A stretch of 64,000 nt of DNA, taken from assembly GCA_030017995.1 (NCBI GenBank), contig JASEGS010000001.1, positions 54,892 to 118,891 of the forward strand, read 5' to 3'. This DNA comes from Thermodesulfovibrionales bacterium (lineage in GTDB: Bacteria > Nitrospirota > Thermodesulfovibrionia > Thermodesulfovibrionales > Dissulfurispiraceae). Both the position numbers and the translations under genes were made by a program. Positions 52,590 through 61,139 of this stretch are shown one piece after another. Under the pieces are notes generated by a model, which saw nothing but the letters and a program-made list of their open reading frames with translations, was not told the origin of the DNA and made no database searches. Every line of letters starts with the position of its first letter. The first letter of the stretch is position 1.

Positions 52590-53999
52590 TTACGCCTTTA
52601 TTCCCATCTTTTTCATTTTCTCTATAAGAGTTGTTCTGTTAAGTCCAAGGATAGTGGCAGCCATGGACTTAACGCCCCCAGACTTCTCGATTGCCCTTAG
52701 AATCAGTTTCCTCTCTACATCATCAACCACAGCATTAAGATCAATTCCGTATTCTGGAATGTCAACAGACTGCCCGCCATAATCCATAACGCTCTTGGCA
52801 GCATCCCTATCTGACTTTTTGCATGAGTATACAATATTAAACTTTTCCGGCAAATCTGATGTTGTAACAGTATCCCCACTCACAAGTATTGTCAATCTCT
52901 CAATTAAATTTTCCAACTCCCTGACATTGCCAGGCCACCTGTATTTCAGCAAACACTCCACGGCTTCTTCGGAAAAACGCAACGGCTCTCTTTTCCTCTT
53001 TTTAGAGAACTCGTGGACAAAATGATCCATCAGCAGCGGGATATCCTCAAGCCTCTCTCTTAACGGTGGAAGGTGAAGCGGAATAACATTCAGCCTGTAA
53101 TACAGATCCTCCCTGAATCTTCCCTCTCTTACCTCTTTTTCAAGGTCTTTATTGGTTGCAGCCAATATCCTTACATCAACTTTTATGGTCTTTACACCGC
53201 CAACCCTTTCAAACTCTCTTTCCTGCAAAACCCTCAGCATCTTAACCTGTAGAGAAGGAGCCAACTCTCCTATTTCATCGAGGAAAAGCGTTCCATTGTG
53301 CGCAAGCTCAAACCGGCCTGCGCGCATATTAAATGCGCCGGTAAATGCGCCCTTCTCATGTCCGAATAATTCTGATTCAAGAAGGTCTTTTGGTATTGCT
53401 GCACAGTTCAGCGGCACAAAAGGCTCCTGACAACGGGAACTATTAAAGTGGATGGTCTTTGCGATAAGCTCCTTGCCTGTGCCGCTCTCCCCTGTAATCA
53501 AGATAGTGCTGTCAGAATCAGCTATCTTTTCTATCATTTCATACACCTTGACCATGTTGGGGGAGTCGCCAATAAGTCCTTTAAAGTTATACTTCTTTTT
53601 GAGCTGCTTCTTCAGCATTGTGTTCTCTTTTTGGAGTTTTACAACATTCGCGGCCCTGTTGATTATCAACATCAATTCATCGAGAATAAACGGTTTTGTT
53701 ATGTAATCGAATGCTCCCAGTTTCATGGCTTCAACAGCGGACTGCACTGTGCCAAAGGCTGTCATAACAATCACAGGGAGATTCATATTCATTGCAGACA
53801 TTTCTTTTAAAATATCCATTCCGCCCATGCCGGGCATAACGAGGTCAGTCAAAACAATATCAAACTTTTCTTCACGCAGCAGTTCCAAGCCTTTATGGGC
53901 ATCTTCTGCCATACTAACCTCAAACCCGTTTTTCGACAGGAAAGACTGCAGCACATCTCTTATGACTTCATCGTCATCAACTATAAGCGCTTTTTGCAT
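52590..53999 (-). CDS. Sigma-54-dependent NtrC-family response regulator
   Basis: 469 residues. The receiver is intact (IVDDDEV, DIVLTDLVMPG, KPFI). The AAA+ domain has GESGTGKE, ESELFGHEKGAFTGA (sigma-54 contact), FLDEIGEL and the R-finger region. A Fis-type HTH lies at the C-terminus (MAATILGLNRTTLIEKM). Such FlgR/FleQ-like proteins activate flagellar or envelope operons; given the motor genes nearby this is plausible. The histidine kinase at 45 kb could be its partner. Confidence 0.94.
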   Translation of the reverse strand: MQKALIVDDDEVIRDVLQSFLSKNGFEVSMAEDAHKGLELLREEKFDIVLTDLVMPGMGGMDILKEMSAMNMNLPVIVMTAFGTVQSAVEAMKLGAFDYITKPFILDELMLIINRAANVVKLQKENTMLKKQLKKKYNFKGLIGDSPNMVKVYEMIEKIADSDSTILITGESGTGKELIAKTIHFNSSRCQEPFVPLNCAAIPKDLLESELFGHEKGAFTGAFNMRAGRFELAHNGTLFLDEIGELAPSLQVKMLRVLQEREFERVGGVKTIKVDVRILAATNKDLEKEVREGRFREDLYYRLNVIPLHLPPLRERLEDIPLLMDHFVHEFSKKRKREPLRFSEEAVECLLKYRWPGNVRELENLIERLTILVSGDTVTTSDLPEKFNIVYSCKKSDRDAAKSVMDYGGQSVDIPEYGIDLNAVVDDVERKLILRAIEKSGGVKSMAATILGLNRTTLIEKMKKMGIKA

Positions 54000-54095
54000 A
54001 CAGGAATTTTATATGATGTTAAAAACCATATCAACAGTTTGACGCTATGGATGCGAATTGCCTCAGACGATAAGATTTGACTTTCTCATCTGCAA

Positions 54096-54860
54096 CTATT
54101 TTTCAGACCGCCTTTGTCTCATAACCTCATATGACAAAATACCGGTAGCCACAGATACATTAAGTGAATTCACTCTCCCGTTCATAGGCAAACTTACAAC
54201 AAAATCGCACATTTCTCTTACCGTACGCCTTAAACCTTCTCCTTCAGAGCCTATGACGATGGCAAGCGGGACTTTCATGTCAACATCCCACATGGTAAGT
54301 TCAGAATCAGCCTCTGCGCCGATTATTGCTATATCTGCCTTTTTCATCTTTTCTATGGCATGTTTGATATTCACAACTTCGGATAAATTTATATACTCCA
54401 ATGCTCCTGCCGAGGCCTTTGAAACAACTGAGGTAATACCTGCAGAACGGTGCGATTGAAAGACAACGCCGTGCACGCCTGCTGCATCAGCAGCCCTCAA
54501 AATAGCGCCGAAATTACGGGGGTCTTCTATAAGGTCGAGGATGAGAAAAAAAGGAGTTTCACCCTTCTGTGCAGGAATATCCAGCAGGTCTTCAATGTCG
54601 AGGGTTTTCTTTCTCTCAACAAGCGCTGCAATGCCCTGATGCCCTTTATGAAACCTGCTGTCAAAAAAATCCCTTTCAGCAAACTTTACCGGGATTTTTT
54701 TAGCTTCCGCCTCTTCTGTAAGCTTTCTGATATTCTCATGCCTTTGTTCAGAAATATAAAGTGTGCTTATCCTCCTGCCTGATTTTATAGCCTCTAAAAC
54801 AGGATTCAGACCATAAAGCCATTCATCCTTATCTCGCTTATCCTGTCGCTGATTAGACAT
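54096..54860 (-). CDS. rlmB: 23S rRNA (guanosine-2'-O-)-methyltransferase RlmB
   Basis: 254 residues, SPOUT/TrmH family. An N-terminal substrate-binding domain (LYGLNPVLEAIKSGRRI) is followed by the knotted domain with DPRNFGAILRAADAAGV, IGSEGEGLRRTVREMCD and LPMNGRVNSLNVSVATGI. RlmB methylates G2251 in the peptidyl-transferase P loop. Confidence 0.93.
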   Translation of the reverse strand: MSNQRQDKRDKDEWLYGLNPVLEAIKSGRRISTLYISEQRHENIRKLTEEAEAKKIPVKFAERDFFDSRFHKGHQGIAALVERKKTLDIEDLLDIPAQKGETPFFLILDLIEDPRNFGAILRAADAAGVHGVVFQSHRSAGITSVVSKASAGALEYINLSEVVNIKHAIEKMKKADIAIIGAEADSELTMWDVDMKVPLAIVIGSEGEGLRRTVREMCDFVVSLPMNGRVNSLNVSVATGILSYEVMRQRRSEK

Positions 54861-54870
54861 TTTTTAAATT

Positions 54871-55220
54871 TTACTCCTCACTCATTTGAAAGGTTCGACT
54901 GATTTTAAAGGCATTGTTTTTTCTCCTGTCCTCTCCCCACACCTCTGAAATAATTTTTTCAATTCGCCTTTCTACCTCTCGATGAAAGCCATAATTTCTA
55001 AATGTCAATTTCGGTGTCTGACTCCACTGGTTGTTGCGCTGCTCTTCGGTAAATAATGCAGCCTGAGCGTCAGAGCTTTTCCCAGTGCGAAAATAAGGAA
55101 ATAATAGCCCGCAGGCCGCCTGCCCGACATCCTTTTCGGCTGCCCCTCCTCGTAAACCCAGTATTCCTTCGGCTCCTCAAAGGGATTGTTCAGTATCGGA
55201 TTATCAACTGCTAATGACAT
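54871..55220 (-). pseudogene. Remnant of a type III restriction endonuclease gene (res)
   Basis: The start ATG 55220 begins MSLAVDNPILNNPFEEPKEY and RRPAGYYF, which resembles the N-terminus of BPTD_3080-type type III restriction subunits. About eight extra bases (CTTATTTT) then shift the frame, after which RTGKSSDAQAALFTEEQ continues. It jumps to QTPKLTFRNYGFHREVERR...SRTFQMSEE and stops at 54871. A full Res has about 900 residues, so most of the gene is deleted. The stretch 55221-55570 has no supportable gene. Confidence 0.65.
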
Positions 55221-55281
55221 GGTTTATTCGGTGTCCTGTTCTAAATTATTAGATCTCATTTTTGCCCTCTAACAGATTTGG

Positions 55282-55363
55282 CAGACACTGTCTGACGAAT
55301 TGATAATTTTCCAGACAATGTCCGGAATTTACTCTTTCCCGAAGATTCAACAGACAGCGTCTG
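55282..55363. repeat. Three imperfect CAGACA-N-GTCTG palindromes
   Basis: CAGACACTGTCTG (55282), CAGACAATGTCCG (55312) and CAGACAGCGTCTG (55351), in the gene-free stretch behind the Schlafen-like gene. Could be a protein-binding cluster or small repeats. Confidence 0.45.
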
Positions 55364-55570
55364 TCAAATTTTATTTCATATCTCTTTTGCTTACATCCTC
55401 GCCTTATAGCTTCAGCAATGAAATTATCGCCAACTAATCGCCAGAATCGCCAAGCAAATGCCAAGTCCAATAAACGTCTAAAAAATGTCCGTTATGCCCG
55501 ATGAATGTCCGTTATCTTAATTTATATTTACGCCCCTTTTGTCCCCATTGACATTTGAGTCGTTTGTAAG

Positions 55571-56947
55571 TCATTTATGAGGCGTTTGAGTCGTTTGTGA
55601 GGCGTTTATATTCCCTGTCGCTTTTCCAGTAAGAGTATAATACGTGTCTCTACCTGTTTTCCCATGCCTTAGATATATATTTGATCTTGTCATGTGTAAT
55701 AGCTCACGTGCAGCAGTTTGCCTTGATACTTTGCAAACTATCTGATATTCCTTATTTGTAATCCTTCCCTTTTCCTTCACATACATAACCGCCTTTATCT
55801 GTCGTTCATTTAATCCCATCTTCCTTAATATTTCTTCTGTATAAATATCCTTATAAAAGCAGACTGAAAAGCCGCCGAACTCCTCTTTAAATTCAGGCTC
55901 CGGCAATCCTGCATTTTTGCATTCATTTGTAATCTTTATAGTGCCTCTACCCCATGCCTCAATTAATCCAGCCTTGAAAAACACATCCGCCAGCAATTCA
56001 TTCATCGGTCGGGAAGGATGGCTTTTCTTTAAGTCGGCTACTTTAATATCTTTAGGCAATGTACCCTCATTCCACAAAATCAGCTTATCAGGATAAATCT
56101 TTAACTAAGCATGCGCTCCGATATAATCTCTATGAATTATGGCATTTATTATTGCTTCTCTTAATGCCTCCTCCGGATATTCCAATTCCTCTTTTCTGTA
56201 AATCCCCTCAAACTTTATCTTAGAAATGAGATATTTTGTCCTCAGCAATTCTATTGCCTCTTCTACCTGCTCAAAGAGATTGCCTTCAACATCATCAGAA
56301 GCCACAATATCAGTATCTGTGAGGAATTTGCCGACCTTAATAAAAGCGCTTGTATAGAATCGTTTTGGATTTTTTCCGAAAAGCAATATTGCCGCTCTTT
56401 TCAGCTTGCCATTTTCAAGCAGATTTAATTTTTGAAGGAGCTTAAAATTATCTTTTTCTTCTTTGACAAAGGGCAGTCTTTTTATTGCAAACTCCTTAAA
56501 TCTTTCAACCGTCTTAATATCAATGTCATCCATTGAAGCTTTTTCTTCTACATACTCATCCCAATCCCTGTCTGATTTTGATATTAAAAACTTTGTCAGT
56601 TCCTTCCCCTTCAACTCCTGTATGGTGCTTCCGCTTCTTACAAAATATCTCCCGTGATAAGAGATCGGAGCATAAGAAGGCTTGACCTCTATGGCAAGAG
56701 TGTCTTTGCCTTTTTTGTTTTTAGTAATGACCTTTGGGATTATGCCGAGAATATCTTTTATCTTATTCGGCATATCTTCAAGAAGTTTCTTGGCATTTTC
56801 CACGCCTGTTGGTTTGCCTTTATCGTCAATGCCGATTATCAATCTTCCGCCGTCGGCATTCGCAAAGGCGCAGATTACTTTAAGGTATTCATCCCGCCAG
56901 TTGGATTTGAACTCTATGTTTTGAGACTCAACCGATTTTAAAGCCAT
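55571..56947 (-). pseudogene. AlbA_2/Schlafen-like ATP-binding regulator split by an amber codon
   Basis: Two open stretches are one gene: residues 1-280 (MALKSVESQNIEFKSNW, FANADGGRLIIGIDDKG, AIINAIIHRDYIGAHA), then TAG at 56107-56105, then LKIYPDKLILWNEG...in the same frame for about 178 more residues, with a winged helix near the end (TNKEYQIVCKVSRQTAARELLHM). A Gln codon CAG would give a continuous 458-residue protein of the Schlafen-AlbA_2/RecG-like type. The frame shows no other defect, so the mutation looks recent. ATG 56947 is used as start. Confidence 0.8.
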
Positions 56948-56951
56948 AGTT

Positions 56952-57299
56952 CTATCCCCAAAATATTCCTGTAGGGTCATCATCTATCTCTGCCAGAATT
57001 TCGTCAATATTTTTTGTCGCCTCGATGTCCGTGTATTCATGCCATCTATCGTTTCTATCAGCACAATACAGCGTCCATTTCCCTGTTTTATCATCATATC
57101 TCATCTGTGCAATAGGCATGGATGTCCATTCTGTCCATTCGGGACGCCACGGCGCTCTGTTCTCAAAAATTGTAACGCTGTTGCCCCTGATTTTATAGGA
57201 AAGATTTACCTTATCCAATACATGAGCAGGGACTCTTTTCTTGCAAAAATCTCCGACTTTCTTTTCAACAAGCGTCTTTACCAAAACAGGCAACGGCAT
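56952..57299 (-). CDS. DUF3024-domain protein
   Basis: 115 residues with the DUF3024 pattern: VTIFENRAPWRPEWTEWTSM, IAQMRYDDKTGKWTLYCAD and RNDRWHEYTD. Its function is unknown; it occurs beside restriction and defence genes. Three-base gap to the Schlafen-like ATG. An AAGGAGG site precedes it within the end of the upstream remnant. Confidence 0.8.
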   Translation of the reverse strand: MPLPVLVKTLVEKKVGDFCKKRVPAHVLDKVNLSYKIRGNSVTIFENRAPWRPEWTEWTSMPIAQMRYDDKTGKWTLYCADRNDRWHEYTDIEATKNIDEILAEIDDDPTGIFWG

Positions 57300-57302
57300 A
57301 TT

Positions 57303-57472
57303 TTAAACCTCCTTATTGTCCTTTAATTTATCCCTCGCCTCCGCAACAATCTTTTCAATCCGCCGTTCCGCCTCTTGTGTGCAAGAGACGCGCAATCTCT
57401 AAATGTTGGGTTTGGTGTCTGACCCTTTATAAGCTCGCCTGATGTCTTTGCGACGCTGCATGATAATGACAT
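57303..57472 (-). pseudogene. Frameshifted remnant related to the res-like tail
   Basis: MSLSCSVAKTSGELIKGQTP in one frame, then EAERRIEKIVAEARDKLKDN in another, ending TAA 57305-57303. The second part matches REVERRIEKIISEV at 54.9 kb, so two copies of one gene family have decayed here. Confidence 0.5.
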
Positions 57473-57525
57473 TTTTAGTCCAACTGGTTTTTCTCACCAT
57501 TGGCGCGAGTTTTCCATATGTTGTT

Positions 57526-58293
57526 TTATGCTGCAAGTTTTTCAATGTATTTATCGCGTTTGTTCCATGTCATCGGCTCTATCTCATAAGCTTTTAGGGC
57601 ATGTATTGTGTCAGGAGTAATTTCTCTATCCTGATCATTTAACACCGCTATGGCAATAGCATTTTCCGACCTTACTTTTCTGGCATCGTCCCATGAGAAA
57701 ATCATTGCTGACACATTATTTTTAGTAGGGTTATTGATAGTCCTTAATACCCTTTCAGACTCTTTCTTTGAAGGTGGAATTACAAAATCAAAATGATGAT
57801 TGAAACCGCTTTTGCCGATAAAATTAATATCTTTTGTAAACCTAATGTCATGCAGCGATAGGAATTTCTCAACATCTTCCTTAAAAAAGCTTGAAACTTT
57901 CGGAGGAGCTAAAACAAAAAGGTCGTTAATAGCAAGCATTGCCTGCAACAGATTATGCTTCTTTTGAGCAAAATTATCAGGACGGGCTTCCACTTCAAGA
58001 CTGTCTCCCCTTATATTTACCCCAAACCCGTTCAGAATAGCCTTAAGTTCATTTTTCCTGCGTTCAGTATTGAATTCCAGACCGCTCATCTCTAAATCAC
58101 GGATTGTATAGCTATCATCCGTTAGCAGCATACCGGACGAAGTAGCCTTGACATATATCTGCAAATAGTCGTTATGCCTGTCAACAAATGGGGTAGTCAG
58201 CTCACAGACATCGCCAATTGCTCTCGGCTTTACTTTTTCTTTAAGCCAGTTTGCATATAGATCAACAAGTTGGTAACAATCTAATGCACTCAT
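57526..58293 (-). CDS. DUF1828/DUF1829 protein
   Basis: 255 residues from ATG 58293, overlapping the stop of the DUF262 gene by four bases. The N-terminal DUF1828 is seen as CELTTPFVDRHNDYLQIYV and LLTDDSYTIRDLEMSGLEF, followed by NHHFDFVIPPSKKESERVL and DUF1829-like SENAIAIAVLNDQDREI. The molecular function is not known. Coupled translation with a DUF262 nuclease-like protein suggests a two-component unit. Confidence 0.85.
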   Translation of the reverse strand: MSALDCYQLVDLYANWLKEKVKPRAIGDVCELTTPFVDRHNDYLQIYVKATSSGMLLTDDSYTIRDLEMSGLEFNTERRKNELKAILNGFGVNIRGDSLEVEARPDNFAQKKHNLLQAMLAINDLFVLAPPKVSSFFKEDVEKFLSLHDIRFTKDINFIGKSGFNHHFDFVIPPSKKESERVLRTINNPTKNNVSAMIFSWDDARKVRSENAIAIAVLNDQDREITPDTIHALKAYEIEPMTWNKRDKYIEKLAA

Positions 58294-59843
58294 ATAAATA
58301 ATCCCCTTTCTATATTCTGCATTTCCTGAACATTGCAATACCGTAAAAATCTTTTCATAACGGTATAAAGGTCAGCATCTGTATTTATTAAATCATCAGG
58401 CGCTGGAATAGCCCACTTATCAGCAAATCCCTCGGTTATCTCCCAGTCTTCTCCAAGGTGGTTTTGCCAATACTCAGTTAAGGTTTGGGGCATTATATGC
58501 TCAATTGAAAGGGTATCAAAAGAAACTTGTTCTTTATGCCCGTAAGATTCTTCAATTGACTCAAGGATTAATTTGGTCTTAATAGCACGGTCTCCAGCCC
58601 CATATAACTTTGCATCTATTAGCCTTGACTTAAATTCTATATCTTTGGGATAGCCCCTTGTCTGAAGCTCTTTTTGTAGTCCCTCAAATAATGTGCTAAC
58701 TCCCTTGTTTTTTATATTGCGATAAAGCGCTGGAAAAATCTTATTTAAACCGTGTGTTGGGACATTGCATATAAAACGGCGGATTAAAAAGTTTTCTATT
58801 GTTTTTAGAATATTAGAGAACTCTACAGCAGAAATCTTGCTCTGGTTGTAATCATCATAGCAGTTAAGCAGAAAGGGATATGCGGTATTTACCTCAAAGC
58901 GATTAAGTCGGGACAATAATTTACGAATTTCAATATTATCTTCTTTTTCAGGATACAGAAGTCTTTCATAGTAACCGGAAAACTTCAGTAAATCTTTGAG
59001 ATAATCTAAGGCATTTCCTTGGTTTACAATGTCTTTAAGTGAGAAATAGACATCCGTTTGCTTTACTATTTTGCCGTCTCTCATAAGATAGTGGCGTATG
59101 AATTCTGTAAGATAGTCGCTCAGTGCCTCTTGCATAGGCTTCCAATATTTTGAATAAATATTTTCTTGTTCATCTATATGGATTCTCATAAAAAAGTAGT
59201 TACGAATCAAATCTGCCTCAGTAAGAGGTCTGCCTTTTGCATTGAGACTCTCAAAGACAAGATGAGGATTATCATCAGGGTCAAGAACTATGCTTACTAT
59301 GGACAAGTTGTTTGTAATAGTCTTCTTTAATATTTGAATGTCAATATCGGTCTGCCGGAATTTTTTCTCAAAAAACTTATAGGCACTTAGTATTTGACCA
59401 TCTGACATCGAAATCTCTGAGGCAATAATACCTCGGAATGAATTCCTGTCAATTTGTGTCGGTTGAAATTTATAGTAATCGGAATCTTTTTTATATTGAT
59501 TGACCAGCAAGGTATTGTGAATCTCTTCTGATAGTTCAGATTGTCCTGATTGCTTTGCCTTGTCTCTCAAAAGGGCTAATAAGATAAAAATTGTGGTTAG
59601 ACGCTGCTGTCCATCAATAAGCAAATACTTGGCTACACCTTCAGGAACTGAAATCGTGGGCATTGTAACAATGGAGCCGATAAAATGAGAACGATTGTCG
59701 CCTATTTCACAGAGTGAAATGATATCATCCCATAATATTTCCCATTCTTTTTTAGTCCAGCTATATGAGCGTTGAAAGAGTGGAATAACATACTGCTTTG
59801 TGCCTTCAATAATCGGTTGAAGTCTTGTTTCAGATGCCTTCAT
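58290..59843 (-). CDS. DUF262/DUF1524 (GmrSD-like) protein
   Basis: 517 residues. DUF262 ParB-like N-terminus: YVIPLFQRSYSWTKKEWEIL, and LLIDGQQRLTTIFIL. Near the C-terminus the DUF1524 part shows LSIEHIMPQTLTEYW with the His/Pro of the His-Me finger, but the usual following G-N-L-T-L-x-x-x-N block is absent; the protein ends with unrelated-looking NIERGLFI. GmrSD enzymes restrict modified phage DNA. Here nuclease activity is uncertain. It stands at the head of a run with DUF1828, DUF3024 and the Schlafen-like gene. Confidence 0.85.
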   Translation of the reverse strand: MKASETRLQPIIEGTKQYVIPLFQRSYSWTKKEWEILWDDIISLCEIGDNRSHFIGSIVTMPTISVPEGVAKYLLIDGQQRLTTIFILLALLRDKAKQSGQSELSEEIHNTLLVNQYKKDSDYYKFQPTQIDRNSFRGIIASEISMSDGQILSAYKFFEKKFRQTDIDIQILKKTITNNLSIVSIVLDPDDNPHLVFESLNAKGRPLTEADLIRNYFFMRIHIDEQENIYSKYWKPMQEALSDYLTEFIRHYLMRDGKIVKQTDVYFSLKDIVNQGNALDYLKDLLKFSGYYERLLYPEKEDNIEIRKLLSRLNRFEVNTAYPFLLNCYDDYNQSKISAVEFSNILKTIENFLIRRFICNVPTHGLNKIFPALYRNIKNKGVSTLFEGLQKELQTRGYPKDIEFKSRLIDAKLYGAGDRAIKTKLILESIEESYGHKEQVSFDTLSIEHIMPQTLTEYWQNHLGEDWEITEGFADKWAIPAPDDLINTDADLYTVMKRFLRYCNVQEMQNIERGLFI

Positions 59844-59846
59844 TGA

Positions 59847-60005
59847 TTATGCCCTCCATTGTCCTGCTGATAAAGCAGCGTATCTTCTCACTTCTCTCTG
59901 CGAGCCATAGGCTATACGAGCCTTTGGCCAGCCAAGCTGCTGCAGCCTTTTGATGACCTTTAAATCCGTGTCTGTCGCCTCGTTTATTCTCGGCGTAATT
60001 ATCAA
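59847..60005 (-). CDS. Small coupled ORF, 52 aa, TTG start
   Basis: TTG 60005 overlaps the ORF6N stop (TTGA), with GAAGGA upstream, and TAA at 59849-59847 lies three bases before the DUF262 ATG. Residues [20 protein letters not shown] and [19 protein letters not shown] look helical. Family unknown; it may instead be a gene fragment. Confidence 0.45.
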   Translation of the reverse strand: MIITPRINEATDTDLKVIKRLQQLGWPKARIAYGSQREVRRYAALSAGQWRA

Positions 60006-60517
60006 TCTTCCTTCTCTCTCCTAAACCCTATTTTCCGCTTTTTAGGCTCAGGCGGACGCATGAGTTCTCTTATAGCGTCAAAGACCACTCTAAACTGGGA
60101 GTCGTATTTTTTCTCCAGTTCATCAAGTCTCTTGGCAAGGTCTTTATGAGAAGCTATCATTGCCCTTAACTTCACAAATGCGCGCATTATGGCAATATTG
60201 ACCTCAATTGCTCGCTCACTATTAAGAACACTTGAAAGCATGGCAACGCCCTGTTCTGTGAAAACATATGGAAGATAGCGACGGCCTCCTCTGCCAGTTT
60301 TTGAGGTCACAATTTGTGATCTCAAACTTATAACCTCTTGATAATTAAGCTGAAACATAAAATCCGATGGGAAGCGATTAATATTTCTCTTGACAGCTTG
60401 AATAAGAGTTCTCGTTTCCACTTTATAAAGCCCGGCAAGGTCGCTGTCAAGCATAACCCTATGCCCTCTTATCAGCAATATCTTTTGAGCAATCGGATCA
60501 AGCGGTACAAGCTCCAT
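60002..60517 (-). CDS. ORF6N-domain DNA-binding protein
   Basis: 171 residues. The ORF6N/KilA-N-type domain is clear: [38 protein letters not shown] and [20 protein letters not shown] coiled coil and basic tail ([17 protein letters not shown]) follow. Such proteins are common in phages and in restriction islands. A C-terminal stub of a second copy lies at 24062. Start ATG 60517 lies two bases after the mod stub. Confidence 0.88.
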   Translation of the reverse strand: MELVPLDPIAQKILLIRGHRVMLDSDLAGLYKVETRTLIQAVKRNINRFPSDFMFQLNYQEVISLRSQIVTSKTGRGGRRYLPYVFTEQGVAMLSSVLNSERAIEVNIAIMRAFVKLRAMIASHKDLAKRLDELEKKYDSQFRVVFDAIRELMRPPEPKKRKIGFRREKED

Positions 60518-60519
60518 CC

Positions 60520-60729
60520 TTACTGTCCCTCTTTTGTGCGCTCTGCCTTGCCAGCCCATACAAGCTGAGGGTCAAGATGCGGGTCATAGTCGTATTTCTT
60601 CGGTTTAGGTTTTGAAGTATCATAAGAGGCAAGGCCCACAGGCACGGCATTTTTGCGGGTCTCTTTCTCATGCCGATAGGCTTCAATATTATTATCAGCA
60701 GGATCGCTTTTCTTTTTCCCTCTTGCCAT
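60520..60729 (-). pseudogene. N-terminal stub of a type III DNA methyltransferase (mod)
   Basis: 69 residues ending [20 protein letters not shown] then RTKEGQ and a stop. The [16 protein letters not shown] stretch is the characteristic N-terminus of type III Mod enzymes, which normally exceed 500 residues, so the catalytic part is lost. A Lys-rich start (MARGKKKSDPADNNIEAYRH) agrees. Confidence 0.7.
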
Positions 60730-60783
60730 TCAATGCCCCCCGAGCTCTATTCAATGGAATAATAACTTGTTCAATCTTCTGCT

Positions 60784-60900
60784 TTATAATTCATCTTCAC
60801 TTATTTCAGTGAGTTTCATAATGGACTTTAACATTCCAATCTTTAAATCTTTGTTTCCATGAACAGGTACGCTAATGCGTTCTTTTCTGCCTGCCATCAT
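60784..60900 (-). pseudogene. Truncated HicA-like toxin, 38 aa
   Basis: ATG at 60900 overlaps the hicB stop (ATGA). The product contains RISVPVHGNKDLKIGMLKSI and ends ISEDEL, i.e. the C-terminal half of HicA with the catalytic His in VPVHGN, but the first 30-40 residues are absent. It may be a remnant or a minimal form. Confidence 0.6.
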
Positions 60901-61106
60901 ATAGACACAGCGATTTCCAATACTCTATCTTCCGGCTTTAATTCAATGTCTTCTACATCAACCATCAGACATGCCTCTATCGCTTCATAAATATTCTGCA
61001 ACAACTCGTCCCATGTGTCTCCCTGAGTATGACAGCCGGGGACAGAAGGAACCTCTGCCCAAAAGCCGCCTTCTTCTGCGTTATGGACTATCACCTTGAG
61101 TTTCAT
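60897..61106 (-). CDS. hicB: HicB-family antitoxin
   Basis: 69 residues, the short HicB form with the partial RNase H-like fold: EEGGFWAEVPSVPGCHTQGD and WDELLQNIYEAIEACL. It normally neutralises HicA RNase. An AGGAGG-type site precedes the ATG. No DNA-binding domain is attached. Confidence 0.85.
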   Translation of the reverse strand: MKLKVIVHNAEEGGFWAEVPSVPGCHTQGDTWDELLQNIYEAIEACLMVDVEDIELKPEDRVLEIAVSI

Positions 61107-61139
61107 TTAAACACCTCCTTCGCTCATATATGCGCTTGC

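Noticed and set aside
55249-55470. 73-codon minus-strand frame behind the Schlafen-like gene
   Set aside because: No ribosome site, odd composition, spans the CAGACA palindromes and matches nothing recognisable.
55571-56983. Genome-wide TAG recoding
   Set aside because: Other genes (Lpp-like, lpxC, the DUF3024 gene) end in TAG with sensible C-termini.
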